DNA of 64,000 nt from Heterodera schachtii (lineage: Eukaryota > Nematoda > Chromadorea > Rhabditida > Heteroderidae). Below, in pieces: positions 34,226 to 44,641 of this stretch. The notes under the pieces were generated by a model, which had not been told where the DNA came from, did not search any database, and saw only the letters and a program-made list of their open reading frames with translations. How positions within the stretch are numbered: position 1 is the first letter of the stretch; each line of letters starts with the position of its first letter. The stretch is taken from contig SIJG01000174.1 of assembly GCA_023374025.1 (NCBI GenBank), forward strand, positions 152,549 through 216,548. The letters run 5' to 3'. Position numbers and translations under genes: made by a program.

Positions 34226-35422
34226 TTACATAAAAATGGAAGCCCTGTTAATGACGCATAGTGACTTCAGAATCGAAAATTTCAATGCAGAAATGCTTTT
34301 CTGAGCTACTTTCTTCAAAATAAAAGCAAAAAATGTTTTTTTTAATGAATTTTTAAATGTATGCATATTTTTAGCGCCCTTTTTTGGCAATATTAAGAAT
34401 TGGTGTGCCGACGAAAAAAATGTTAAAAATTTGTCGGGTATTTTTTCTAGGTTTAAAAATGAGCTGATCACGAATTGAGCTCACATTTTGAAAATCATGG
34501 ATTTTTATCTAATATTTTTGTCAACTACTTGATTTTTTTCGATTTTAAATTATTTTTTAAAAAAGTTTAGCAATTTTTGGCATTTTGCCGTTTTGGTGCC
34601 TTTTTTTTGGCGTTTTTTACCGAAAAATTCCACTAAAAATGTCAAAAAAAAATCGGAAAATACACTCCTAAGAAATGACCCGAAAACAATTTCAGAAAAT
34701 TTTTATGGGGTGTAAATTGTACAAGTACCTAAAAAAATAAACCGCAGCCAAGCGGATTCGAACCCCAGACCACCGTCTCATAAGACCCCTAGGGATTAAT
34801 AATTAAATTTCAAAAAATCGTAAAAAATTGAAAACTTGACTTCTCCTACATTTAATAGCTCATTCGAAATCAAAGATTTTCAAAATCTGAGCTCAGATTC
34901 GTGATCAGCGCATTTTTTTAAGCCTAGAAAAAATACCCGACAAATTTTTAACATATTTTTTTTCGTCTGGACACCAATTATTAATGATTGCCCCCTTTTT
35001 GATGGCTTTTTTATAACGACTAGAGCTCGGCCTGGACCTGGATCCAGGCCTGGATTTTTCCTGGACCTGTATTTTCCTGGTTTTTTGTCCAGGATATCCA
35101 GGTCCAGGTCCAGGCTTTTTTCAAAATACCGAGCTCTAATAACGACATAGCACCGGGCTGGGTTACCTATGTTCGGACTTGAGTAAAGTAAGTGATTTTT
35201 TTGTATTATTTTTTCATGTTTATTAAACATTTAAATCAATTTCAATTTAGAATTAATAAAATTAATTTTTATTAAAAATAAGATTTTAAAAAAAAATCCA
35301 TTTATCCCCCGGGGGGATAAATAGAGACGGGGGGATTATTTTTCAACATCCTCAGAAAGGGGGACATAATTGGAGACAGGGCCTTTAATGGAGACAGGGC
35401 CTTAATTAGAGAATATACGGTA
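34226..35422 (-). mobile_element. Partial copy of the ACCGTATT-ended element
   Basis: In inverse orientation it matches 62198-63010: the right end reads CCTTAATTAGAGAATATACGG followed by TA. Shared interior blocks include CTCAGATTCGTGATCAGCG and the B-box-like GGATTCGAACCCC at 34754-34766. The other terminus was not found. A 118-bp MITE is nested at 35021-35138. Confidence 0.65.
35021..35138. mobile_element. 118-bp hAT-type MITE
   Basis: Inverted ends TAGAGCTCGG and CCGAGCTCTA are flanked on both sides by the exact 8-bp repeat ATAACGAC (35013-35020, 35139-35146). The related copy at 62390 lacks the insert, confirming insertion. The interior consists of CCTGGACCTGGATCCAGG-type inverted words. 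Confidence 0.9.
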
Positions 35423-35541
35423 ATATAAATAAAAAAGATGATGGATTAAAAATCAGCAGATCCATGCTTATTGATGAGTCATTCTGTTCTTGACTCAATA
35501 AATTCTTCAATTTTTGGCACTTTCCGTCTCGAGACCAATTC

Positions 35542-36326
35542 TTGGCTTCGAATGGGCACAAAAAGGGCGTTCTTTTGGTCAGTTTTGGCACAAACGATGC
35601 TTTTACCGGTTCCGGCGATGCGCAATTCGTCGAAGCATTGGCCGGCACAATGGACAAATTTCCAAACATTTTGTTCATTTGGGAGTTGACCCAGGGAATC
35701 GAAGCAAATTCCAATTCAAATGGGACAATGTGATCACACGGAGTTTGATCAACCAAAATGAGCTGTTGGATAGGCGATGAAAAGGAAGGGCAATCAATCA
35801 CTTTTCAATGGCCAATAAATGATTGATCAGCAAATACTGCCGATCAATCGACCCATAAAATAAGACAGGTCAGTAAAAAGGCCAAAACTCCGCTTTTAAA
35901 TACCCCAAATGAGTGATCGACATAATTACTAACATCAATCATCAAAGTTTTAGCCCATAAAACAAAGGCATTTGTGTCCCATTGTGGGATGAACAGTCTG
36001 TTGGAGAGCGTTTTCCACGGAGTGCCAATCGTTTGCGTGCCGTTCATCGGGGACCAATATTACAACGCGGGATTGATGGCATTTCGACACATTGGGCTGG
36101 CAGTTGACAGGGAAAATGACCAACAAACAGTGCAAAATGAACTGGTCAGCGCATTGTCGAGGCATTGGGACAGCGGCAGAGAAAAAAGTAAAAATAATTT
36201 AAAATAAAATCGATTTTTTTTAAACAATTAGCAATGACTCGGCCACGAACTTCGATTTGGCCAAATTCAATGCCGTAAGCACGGCATTTCGCCAAAAGAA
36301 TGTGGCGAAAACAATCGCTTAGAAAT
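35542..36326 (+). pseudogene. UDP-glycosyltransferase fragment, frameshifted
   Basis: 35542-35780 reads KKGVLLVSFGTNDAF and FPNILFIWELTQG, then continues in another frame as NVITRSLINQNELL. That is the UGT sugar-donor domain with one frameshift. An exon at 35954-36187 gives AFVSHCGMNSLLESVFHGVP and GDQYYNAGLM, the UGT signature. A last piece (36232-36326) ends FNAVSTAFRQKN in a frame that does not join cleanly. The N-terminal acceptor domain, the end of the donor domain and the membrane anchor are missing. UGTs conjugate sugars to lipophilic compounds in the ER; this copy is a relic. Confidence 0.75.
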
Positions 36327-37729
36327 GAAAGAAATTGAAGAAGAAATTGGCCAGCAGGAAAATATGAAATTGCATATGAAAAATGAATAGAATTTACGCA
36401 GAATTATATCATTCTCTGTCCGGTTTAGTTACGAAATAGTCCATCCGAATTGTCATTTTTTGATCAAAGATAAATCACCAATTTGGAAAATAGTTTAAAA
36501 ATATAAAAAAAAATTGAGAGATTATATCAAATAATTCCTTTCATTTTTTGGGTTAATTCACTTCAGCTGAGGGGGCCTTTCTAATAGAGATTTTGTGCGA
36601 TTGACATTATGCCAACGGAAGAGCGGGGCAAAGGCATTGTGAGTGAGCAAATGCCGAAAAGAGAGTCGAACTTATCAAGAATTCTAATTAGTTCAAAATT
36701 TTTGCATTTGGCATTTTGTAAGCGATGGTTGCACATTTGTTGAACATAAGCGCTTTTTGTTGCCATTCCTCGCACCGAATGCCGTCCCTGGATTATTGAT
36801 GAAATCTTGAACAATCAAATTCCAAGGCACATCTTCTTTCATTTTTTGACAAAATAGCTTAATGATGGACGAAGAAAGCGAAATTGGAATGACCTGTTGC
36901 ACCCTTCGTACTAACTGTACATTGCTTACAAAATGCCAAATCTTAACTAATTTGCAACGAAATAATGTTTAGACGGCATTGGACTTTTTTAATTGCCTAT
37001 TTTTCTTCTTTTTTTTTGATATGGCACGATCGATCTCATTCGGCGACGGCATTTTCTATCTTTTTGTATATTTACTGTCAGATTGTCCATTGTCCGATCG
37101 CCACCTCTGTCGGGTTGACCGCACTGTCCAATTGTCCAATCACGGAAAGGGCAACGTCCTCTGACGCATTTTGCCCCTTGTAGCAAATCTTCTCAATTCA
37201 CTCAAATCCTTTACAATTCCCCCCGGGCTTCACCTTGGAGCGGCAGACGGTGTGGCCTGGGGCGTTCGTTTGTCGCACCAAACAAAACTGAAAAGGCATG
37301 CGATTTTGAACTTTGAGTTCAATTTCGGCATTTTCGCCCTTCCTATCCAAAAAACAATTAAAATATATTTTTATTCTTTTACAAAATTTAAAAATCAAAG
37401 AGAAAAAGGGATTTTAAAGAAATGTCGACCCATTAAAGTGATAAATTCGTCTCCGAATTCTTCTTTAAACGTTTCTCGTAACATTTTAAATCGGCTTAAA
37501 ATCAAGTTAGAAAATTTTATAAAATTTCTCTTTAAAAATTGCAAAATAATTTTAAAACAAATTTCTGACTCTTTAGAATCCAATGACTTTTTTATCAGAT
37601 CAACAATGACAGAAAATTGCTCAGAATGATAAAGGTTTTGCAAATTGGTGATAAATACAATATTTAAACCAAAATTAAAATGTCCTACGAACAATAATTA
37701 ATTTTGGTTTCAAATTACTGACTCATCTC
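36327..37729. other. Region with weak open frames only
   Basis: Minus-strand frames at 36581-36902 and 37395-37694 and a plus frame at 36965-37183 look partly coding in composition. I cannot link them to exons or a family. Confidence 0.35.
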
Positions 37730-39113
37730 CTAATTTGCCTCATTAAGGTTAATGTCAATTCGATTCCATTGAAATTGCCCTCCGATCGCTTCATTTTCCC
37801 ATTTTGTCCATTTGGTTTCATCTCGCGAAATTTGACAACGAATCAGCAAAAAGTCTCTGTTGTTGGACTTTTTATGTGCCCATCGTTCCCCAGTGAATTC
37901 GTTGGTCATCTCAAAAGGCAAAACGGAGTCATCAGCAAAAGAAGAAAGCCAAAAACGATTCCAAAGGGCAAAGATGAAGTTGACAGGAGATGAAGCATTG
38001 GCAAAAGCCTAAATGAAAATTGAAGGCAAAAAATACTGGCGCAGATAAAATTAGACACCATTTTAAGTGGTTCCATTTTTGTTGGCAATTGCCCTGCTGG
38101 ACAGATTCTGCATCGGAACACCTTCGGCACACCGTCCGGATGAGGCTGCAAAAGCCATTTGGCCACGGCTTGGCCATCCGACGCATTGGCACTGTCGTCG
38201 GGCGGAAATGCCGGGAAAACATCGCAACTGAAACAGCGGAGAGACGGACAACCGCAGAGAATGGACGGAAGGAATTGGCGCAAATGGCGGAAATTTCTTG
38301 GCCACAAATCAATCCGGAAAATGTTGCCTTTTAGCATTGGCCAAATGTTGTGCAAAAACAATTCCGAAATGCGATCATTAATAATTGTTGGAAAGAGCAA
38401 ATTCATTCCACAAAAAGTAAAATGGCGGAGAAAAGTGAGCACATTGTGGTCGATGTAACTGCAAATAGCATAAAATACATTAATCAGTAATTTTTTAGAT
38501 GCTCCCCCCTTTTTTGGCAGAAATTTTTTGTTTTGTTTTAAAATGTCGTGGAAACATATTTCTAAAGATTTTTGGGGTCACTGATCATAAATATGGCATT
38601 CATTTTGGCCTATTTAGAACCCCGGACCCGAATTCGGGACAAAAGTCAAAAATTTGAATTTTTCAAAATTCATTTTTATGTTCTAAAATAGATTTTAAAC
38701 TAGCAAAAAAAACTATTACCCAAATTTTTAATTTTACCTTATCGAAATTCGGCTGAATCCAATGACTTTTTTTGGCGGCGGATTTTGCGGAATTGGCAAC
38801 AATTTCAAATCGGAATTGACAATTTCCATTTCGTTCGTGCCATTCTGTCCAATTTTGCTTCGAATTCGTAAATCGCCAAATGCCCATTTTCGCGTTTTGA
38901 AATGTTCGTCCACGAAGCGGTCAAATCGGGGGCTGATCAGTGCGATTCCAAGGCCAAGTTGAGAAGGCGTGAGCAAATCGAACACCGCCAGCCAACCGTC
39001 GCCGGAGATGAAACTGAAAAATGGAAAAAGGATGAATTTAAACATAAAAATACAGACTCAAATTACATTGCTTTTGCCATTTGTTTTTCGACTTTGCTGG
39101 GATTGTCTGACAT
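37730..39113 (-). CDS. F-box-like protein of a cyst-nematode expanded family
   Basis: Exons 39067-39113, 38738-39013, 38059-38458 and 37730-38008 splice in phase into 333 aa with no stop. The start MSDNPSKVEKQMAK is followed by an F-box-like helix region (DGWLAVFDLLTPSQLGLGIA, SPRFDRFVDEHF). Then come PPPKKVIGFSRISISYIDHN, a repeat-like middle (IWPMLKGNIFRIDLW, LRQFLPSILCGCPSLR, ASDGQAVAKWLL), and a C-terminal domain with PFEMTNEFTGERW and WENEAIGGQFQWNRIDI. From memory this matches a large family in Globodera and Heterodera, often annotated as F-box-containing or hypothetical. An F-box would link substrates to SCF ubiquitin ligases; that role is inferred. Introns are short (about 50-280 bp) and GT-AG. 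Confidence 0.78.
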
Positions 39114-39462
39114 TTTGTTGCCAATTAGGATTAAATTAGATTAACTAAAATGGAATATTATGTATCTATAAATGAGGAGAAATAAAAAAACTAAAAATGT
39201 TTGTAAAAAAAGATGGTACTTTTTTCTGCACAGTGAATTGGAACAATAATGTTGGCATATTTTTATGCGCTAATCGATTTTTATGCGTCCAATCAATGTT
39301 AAGTCCAATTAATGACCATCCACGGTTTCTTAGCATATATGTAACATTTTTCTTAATTAATAAATTCTTTGCGTTTTTATGGTTTTTTTCATAATGTTGT
39401 CCTTTTTCTCTGCCATTTCTGTTCTTTGTTCGCTTCTTATGGCAAAGGATTTATGCAATTTA

Positions 39463-40385
39463 CCGTATATTCTCTAATTATCGCCCAATCTCCATTAATC
39501 CCCCATCTCTAATTCTCCCCCAGTTTATAAGGGGTTTGAAAAATAATCCCCCAGTCTCCAATTATCCCCCAGGGGGATAAATTTTTTATTTTTTTCGAAA
39601 AACTAATTTCTTTTTAAATTTTGATAAAACTAATAATCCTAAATTGAAACTCGTTTAAATGTTTAATAAACATGAAAAATAATAGGAGAAAAATACACAA
39701 GGATTCTGAGTTTTATTTTTAATAAAATAAAATACCTCTCGTTTTTCATCTTTAAATTAGTAATACCAAATAAAAATAAAATTTTCCGATTTTTCTTGAT
39801 TTTTTAAGCCTTATTCCACTAACATTGTCTAACCCTGAAGGGCGTTATATTCCAATAAGTAGCCTAAATTTCCCTGGCTCAAAATGAGAATTTTCAAAAT
39901 TTTTAAAAATTTTAAAATTAGGCAAAAATAGTTTTTTATTACAATTGTTTAATCATAGGGCTAGGCGAGTACATACCAGTTTCTGTTTGGGTTCAGACCT
40001 GAATATCCGACTTATATGGAGCCGAAAATATCAAGACTTGTCTATTTCTATTTAAATAAAATTTTGGGTCTATAACAGATTGAACCTCCTTAATTTGGTG
40101 CCCAAACTTCCCTTGCGGAAAATAGGCATTAATAAGTAGATCAAAAAGTAGCCTAACAATAGCCAAAAAAAAACATGATTGCGTTTCAGGTCATTGGGAG
40201 CTCAGAAAAAAATTGGCAAAAACCTACAAATATTAGCCCTAGGCTTGACCCATAGTACAATAGTAAAAAAAAATACCAGAGAAGGTACCGTAAGGGCTTT
40301 AATTTACTCACAATGCATTTTCGTCTGTCAATTGCGATTTTGTGCCTTTTGAGTTGACCAATGATCAAATATTGCCGAAAATGAC
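39463..40385. repeat. Terminal part of the ACCGTATT element and dispersed repeats
   Basis: TA then CCGTATATTCTCTAATTATC at 39463, followed by ATTAATCCCCCATCTCTAATT and ATAATCCCCCAGTCTCC. It resembles the ends at 35422 and 62198. No opposite terminus was seen, so it is a partial copy. About 40090-40160 shares ATAGGCATTAATA wording with the MITE at 24784. Confidence 0.55.
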
Positions 40386-40389
40386 TTGT

Positions 40390-40415
40390 CCGGTGGTGCC
40401 GATAGGCGCCGCCGG
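40390..40415. repeat. GC-rich hairpin with GATA loop, third site
   Basis: CCGGTGGTGCC GATA GGCGCCGCCGG: the stem pairs with one G-T wobble. The following GAAAATTTTGTAATTTTTAAT matches that after 1810. Confidence 0.85.
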
Positions 40416-42925
40416 GAAAATTTTGTAATTTTTAATGCGATTTGATAATAAATTTTGTCCAAAAAAGACCAAATTCGTTCACCTGAAAAAGCCGTGCATA
40501 AATCTGCAATGAAAGAATCAAATCAAACTTGGATAATTAAACCGCCAAAAAAGAGATGATCGTCAAAAAGGGGGGGGGGGGATAAATGACAATCGGCGGT
40601 GAGTAATGTAATTAGTGCTGCGATGAAGTGGCTATTATGGCAAATAAGAAGAATTTTAGGTGAATATCTCTTGGGTGTATAAAACATGTAAATTAGGCTA
40701 CCGTTGGATCGAATTACGGTCCCTTTGGGAAATGTTAAAACATTTTCAATAAAAAAAATATGATTTAAAAATTTAATTAAATTGTTTTTCAAGTGAAAAT
40801 TAAAAAAATATTAAATCTTTTCTTTCGTTTATAAAAAAATAATTGCAAATCAAATTAAATATGATAATTTTGTGGTTTTGGGTCATTTTTAAAAAAGCTG
40901 AAGAATTTGGGTAAGGTTTATTCAGAATTGTTTTAAAAATGTTATTTTGAACTTTTTAAGAGAATTTTTTAACATTTTATTGCTCTTGCATATAAAAGTG
41001 AATAAAACAGTTTCATTTTACTGGTTTTGAGAAAAATTGGAGGTAATGGCAAATGGATTCAAAAAAGCGGGCGGGATTCCCATACGAAATTCCCACCTTT
41101 TATCCGTTCCCATAAAAAACCCGTACGGCTAAAAAAGCCGGGTTTTCTGCGAGAATCCGTCACGCCGTGCCATAATTATTTCGTCTTTTTTATCCATGTT
41201 CAAATGTTTATTTTTAACAATTTTCTCGCTTTTCATTACTGAGTTTATATTAATACAACATCTTTTTTTTCAAAATGATAAAATTTTCGCTTCATTACTT
41301 CCGCTTTTCATTCATTGCCACCTGCAAATTAATGTTTTTTCGAATTTGAAAATCAATAATTGCCCATCATAAAAAAGTCAATAATTTTCCTATATACATC
41401 ATAGGCGTAATCATGGCATAAACATTAATAAAAAAAAATTAAAAAAATAATTTTTCGAATTTGAAAATCAATAATTGCCCATCATAAAAAAAGTCAATAA
41501 TTTTCCTATATACATCATAGGCGTAATCATGGCATAAACATTAATAAAAAAAATAAAAATAAATAATTTTTCGAATTTGAAAATCAATAATTGCCCATCA
41601 TAAAAAAGTCAATAATTTTCCTTTTTCTTACAACTGCCAATTTTGCCTTTTTTCCAATTTTCAAAAAAATTGGAATGATTCAAATATAATCGAGAAATCA
41701 GTATTATACAAAGTAGGAAAAATGTAAAAATTATTTTACAAAAGGCGGCGTGGGTAGGAAAAATGTAAATTATTTTAAATATTTTCTACTTTCATATGAG
41801 TGAACAATGAAAATAGGGCCTCGTCAGGCTAAAACACATTGGCATATAAATCGTTATTGATGAAAGAAAATCGTCATAAATTTCAAAAAATGTTTTTTTT
41901 TCTTCGAAATTATTCTTTTCCTTTTGCTGGTAATCGAATTGGACACTTTTACTAGCCATTTGGCCAAATGAATTTAAATTTTCCGCAATTACTTTAATTT
42001 TTATTACTAAAAGTTTCCCTTTTTTATTGTTTCTGAAGCCCTGTTGCTCTGTTGAGAGCGTAAATCCTCAAGAACCGGTCCAGGTCACGTTCATTTCTAA
42101 ACTAAGTCGTGAAAATTTTATCGCAAAACCTGTACCTACAATTACACTAAGTAAATGTAAAATTATTCGGACGTTGTCTCATTGGCTTTCAATTTCAATT
42201 TATGTAAATTCGGAGATTTGTTCCGGAATTTCCGATTTTTTGTCTACAAAATTATTCTAATACTAAAATGATCCAACCCAAAACTGAGCTTATAGATATG
42301 CCTGCTTATTTGAGGCCATGGAGGAATTGCAGAGGGATGGAAGAGGAAAAGGGAATTGAGGGATGGAAGGAAGTCCGTGCCATGGACTCCAACCTTCCGG
42401 GTTCCATGCCCAAATGCCCATCTCTGTCCGCGTTCCAACCAATTAGAAATCGGCGGTGAAATTGATTTGTTAACAATTTTGTCTAAAAATGACTAAATTT
42501 GTGATTTCGAGTTAGGAACTATGGATTTTTTGAGCCAGCGGGGTGCCGTGAAAAATTTCGGAATTTTGGCACCATTTCAAAGTGATTTTCACTAAAATTT
42601 ATTTTTATAGAAAAAAAAGAAAGAATATTTTTTAAATAATGCGAAATGTGCACCATTTTTGAAAATCTTCCTTTCCTTTTTCCAAATTTTCAAATAAATC
42701 AGCTCGGATTCCCCTTCTTACCAGTGCAAATTTTTACAGAATTAGTACCGGTGCCGCCGGTACTAGAAAAACCGGTATCTTCAGCAGAATTAATTATCCC
42801 CGTAATTTCTATGGAATGCTAATGTCCAGGCACAAGCAATTGCTCAAAGAAAAACATTATAAAATTTAAAAAAAAAAGCATTTTATTCAAAGCCATCCTT
42901 CTCCTGTAAAAAACTGAATAAACAA
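40416..42925. other. AT-rich region with a short tandem repeat; no gene
   Basis: Contains a G10 run near 40570, the tandem array at 41325-41620, and an AGTACCGG/CCGGTACT inverted repeat near 42744-42764. No exon with domain support. Confidence 0.45.
41325..41620. repeat. ~116-bp tandem repeat, about 2.5 units
   Basis: CGAATTTGAAAATCAATAAT begins units at 41341, 41456 and 41572. Units contain CCTATATACATCATAGGCG and CATGGCATAAACATTAAT. The units are almost identical, so the duplication is recent. Confidence 0.93.
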
Positions 42926-44521
42926 ATGAATTTTGAGCTTAAATTTAACAAAAATAAATTATTTTATACTCATTCCCATAAGCATTTTTCAGTTCCAAAA
43001 AATATAAAAAGTGCCATCCTCGAGACGGATTTTGTTGTCACCGAAGCAAATGAAGGTTTTTTTGCTATTGTAAGTTTGCTATATTGTATAAAGCAAAGAG
43101 GCGCTTCAAAATTGCTTGATAATGATGACTTGAAACAACGAATTGAAAGAGGTGAATGCAGAAATTAATATTAATTAAATTAATGCCCAATTTATAATCA
43201 ATGCGAAGTTGAGCTGATAAAACCATCGACTCCGCTTAAAAAATTTGTTAAGAAAAAAGAATTAAAACAAAAAATTTGAAAAATTTCGTAAGAATTAAAA
43301 ATAAATTTAGGTTTTTCTTGACGAATCACTGAATTTAAAATAATTTAAAAAATTTTTAAAAATGATTTGATGAAAATAGTTGTTCTGTTGGCAAAAATGT
43401 AGAAATATACTTAAAATTTTTATAAAAAAATTGCGGATTCTGATCCCGCAAAATCCCATGTGGATTTAATTGCGAAGGGGCCAAGGGTTTGTTAGGCCGA
43501 TAATTAAACATTTTAAAACACAATTGTTATTTGAAATTTAATAGTTTTTTATTTTAAGATTTTCCAAAGAGTCTGCTGAAGTTGCCGTCGGATTGGCTGC
43601 TTTTATTACTTGTCGCAATTCGCTCACAACGGCAATTAAAAGCATTTAATTTTTTCGCAAGAAATTTCTTTACAACATTTGATAAAAAGGTCAATAAAAT
43701 TGGGGAAAGCAATAGAAAAGAAAGGCGTTACTTGGATGAAAAAGAGGATTTATGCACGTTTTTGCCAAATGTCAATGACGACCAAGTAAAATATTCCGAA
43801 GAAATGGATTTAAATGCTTTCATCCATCATAATTAAATATTTAAAATCATTTATTGAAAGAAAGTAAATGAAAAGAAGAATTTTAATCATTAAGATTTTG
43901 CTTCTCATTAAACGTACATTGGACCTTGCAGAAGCGGAGAAAAAGGCGGCAAAAATATTCTCAAAGAAATGGTCGGATGGTACAAAAAGGAGAATTTACT
44001 GAGGAAAAGCTGATTAATTATGATTATGGAATAAAATACAACAGAGAAAAACAAAATTATTTGGATAAAGTGAGTGAGCTTTAATCATTTATCAAAAAAT
44101 AATCAAATTAAAAAATTTTTCCACTGATCCAAATTCCTCTTTAAATTTTAATATAATTGATAAAATTTTTTTTTCAAACTTAAACATTTTTACAAAGGCT
44201 AACAAACAGTTCATTTCGGACTTTGTACATGTTCGAAACTTAAAGTGGATCGTAAAAATGCACAATTGGATGGTTGCAGAAAATTCGAATGGCCAAAAAT
44301 CCTTCTTTTTCGCTGTTGGACTTCGTAATTATCTATTAATACGTTTTACTTTTTAATCAAATTACTTTTCAGTGAATATTATTTCTATGGAAGACAACTT
44401 GCCACAACTTCTCAGAGAAAAGGGTTATACGGTGGAAGAACTTCCGCAAAATACGGTGGGGGTCAGCAATCTTATTTTAAATTTTAATAAGGACAAGTTG
44501 CCAAATCATTTATCTAATTGA
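42926..44521 (+). CDS. TraB/GumN-like family protein
   Basis: Five exons (42926-43151, 43559-43785, 43932-44069, 44198-44324, 44373-44521) keep phase throughout and give 288 aa. Similarity to TraB/GumN (TIKI-like) proteins: an N-terminal FYTHSHKHFSVPKNIKSAIL at the place of the GTxH motif, VTEAN, KLLDNDDLKQRI, LDEKEDLCTFLPN, and a C-terminal RNLKWIVKM...FFFAVGLLNI...LREKGYTVEEL. The usual second motif has Gly-x-x-His, but here it reads GLLN, and the first lacks its Gly. Some family members are membrane metalloproteases; this one is probably catalytically altered. No signal peptide is seen at this start, so an upstream exon may be missing. Confidence 0.65.
44435..44488 (+). repeat. Exon-derived repeat, original copy
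   Basis: Part of the last TraB-like exon (around CAAAATACGGTGGGGGTCAG). It recurs almost unchanged at 45114-45167. Confidence 0.85.
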
Positions 44522-44569
44522 CCATTTTTTGGTTTTATTAAATGATTATGTGTATAACATAAAAGGTAT

Positions 44570-44641
44570 CTCGCCCGGTGGGACTCGAACCCACGACCCC
44601 AGCAATCCGTGCCGTGCTCTAATCAACTGAGCTACGGGCGC
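44570..44641 (-). tRNA. tRNA-like sequence, probable tRNA pseudogene
   Basis: Reading the minus strand, a D-arm GCTCAGTTGATTAGAGC, a T-arm GTGGGTTCGAGTCCCAC with B box, and a near-complete acceptor stem (GCGCCCG/CGGGCGA, first pair mismatched) are present. The anticodon stem CGGCA/TGCTG encloses only five bases (CGGAT), two too few for a normal loop. No amino acid identity can be given. Confidence 0.7.

Noticed and set aside
34880..35230. 116-codon minus-strand frame with LDLDILDKKPG
   Set aside because: It runs through the nested 118-bp MITE and flanking repeat; the LDLD part is the MITE's CCTGGACCTGG words.
37023..37165. Possible small RNA or gene in the GC-richer patch
   Set aside because: Frames on both strands are open by chance, with no cloverleaf, domain or splice support.
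37906..38334. Overlapping frames around the F-box-like gene, including the unspliced 178-codon frame
   Set aside because: The long frame reads through the intron at 38009-38058; the spliced model restores family motifs, so the hydrophobic end of the unspliced frame is not real.
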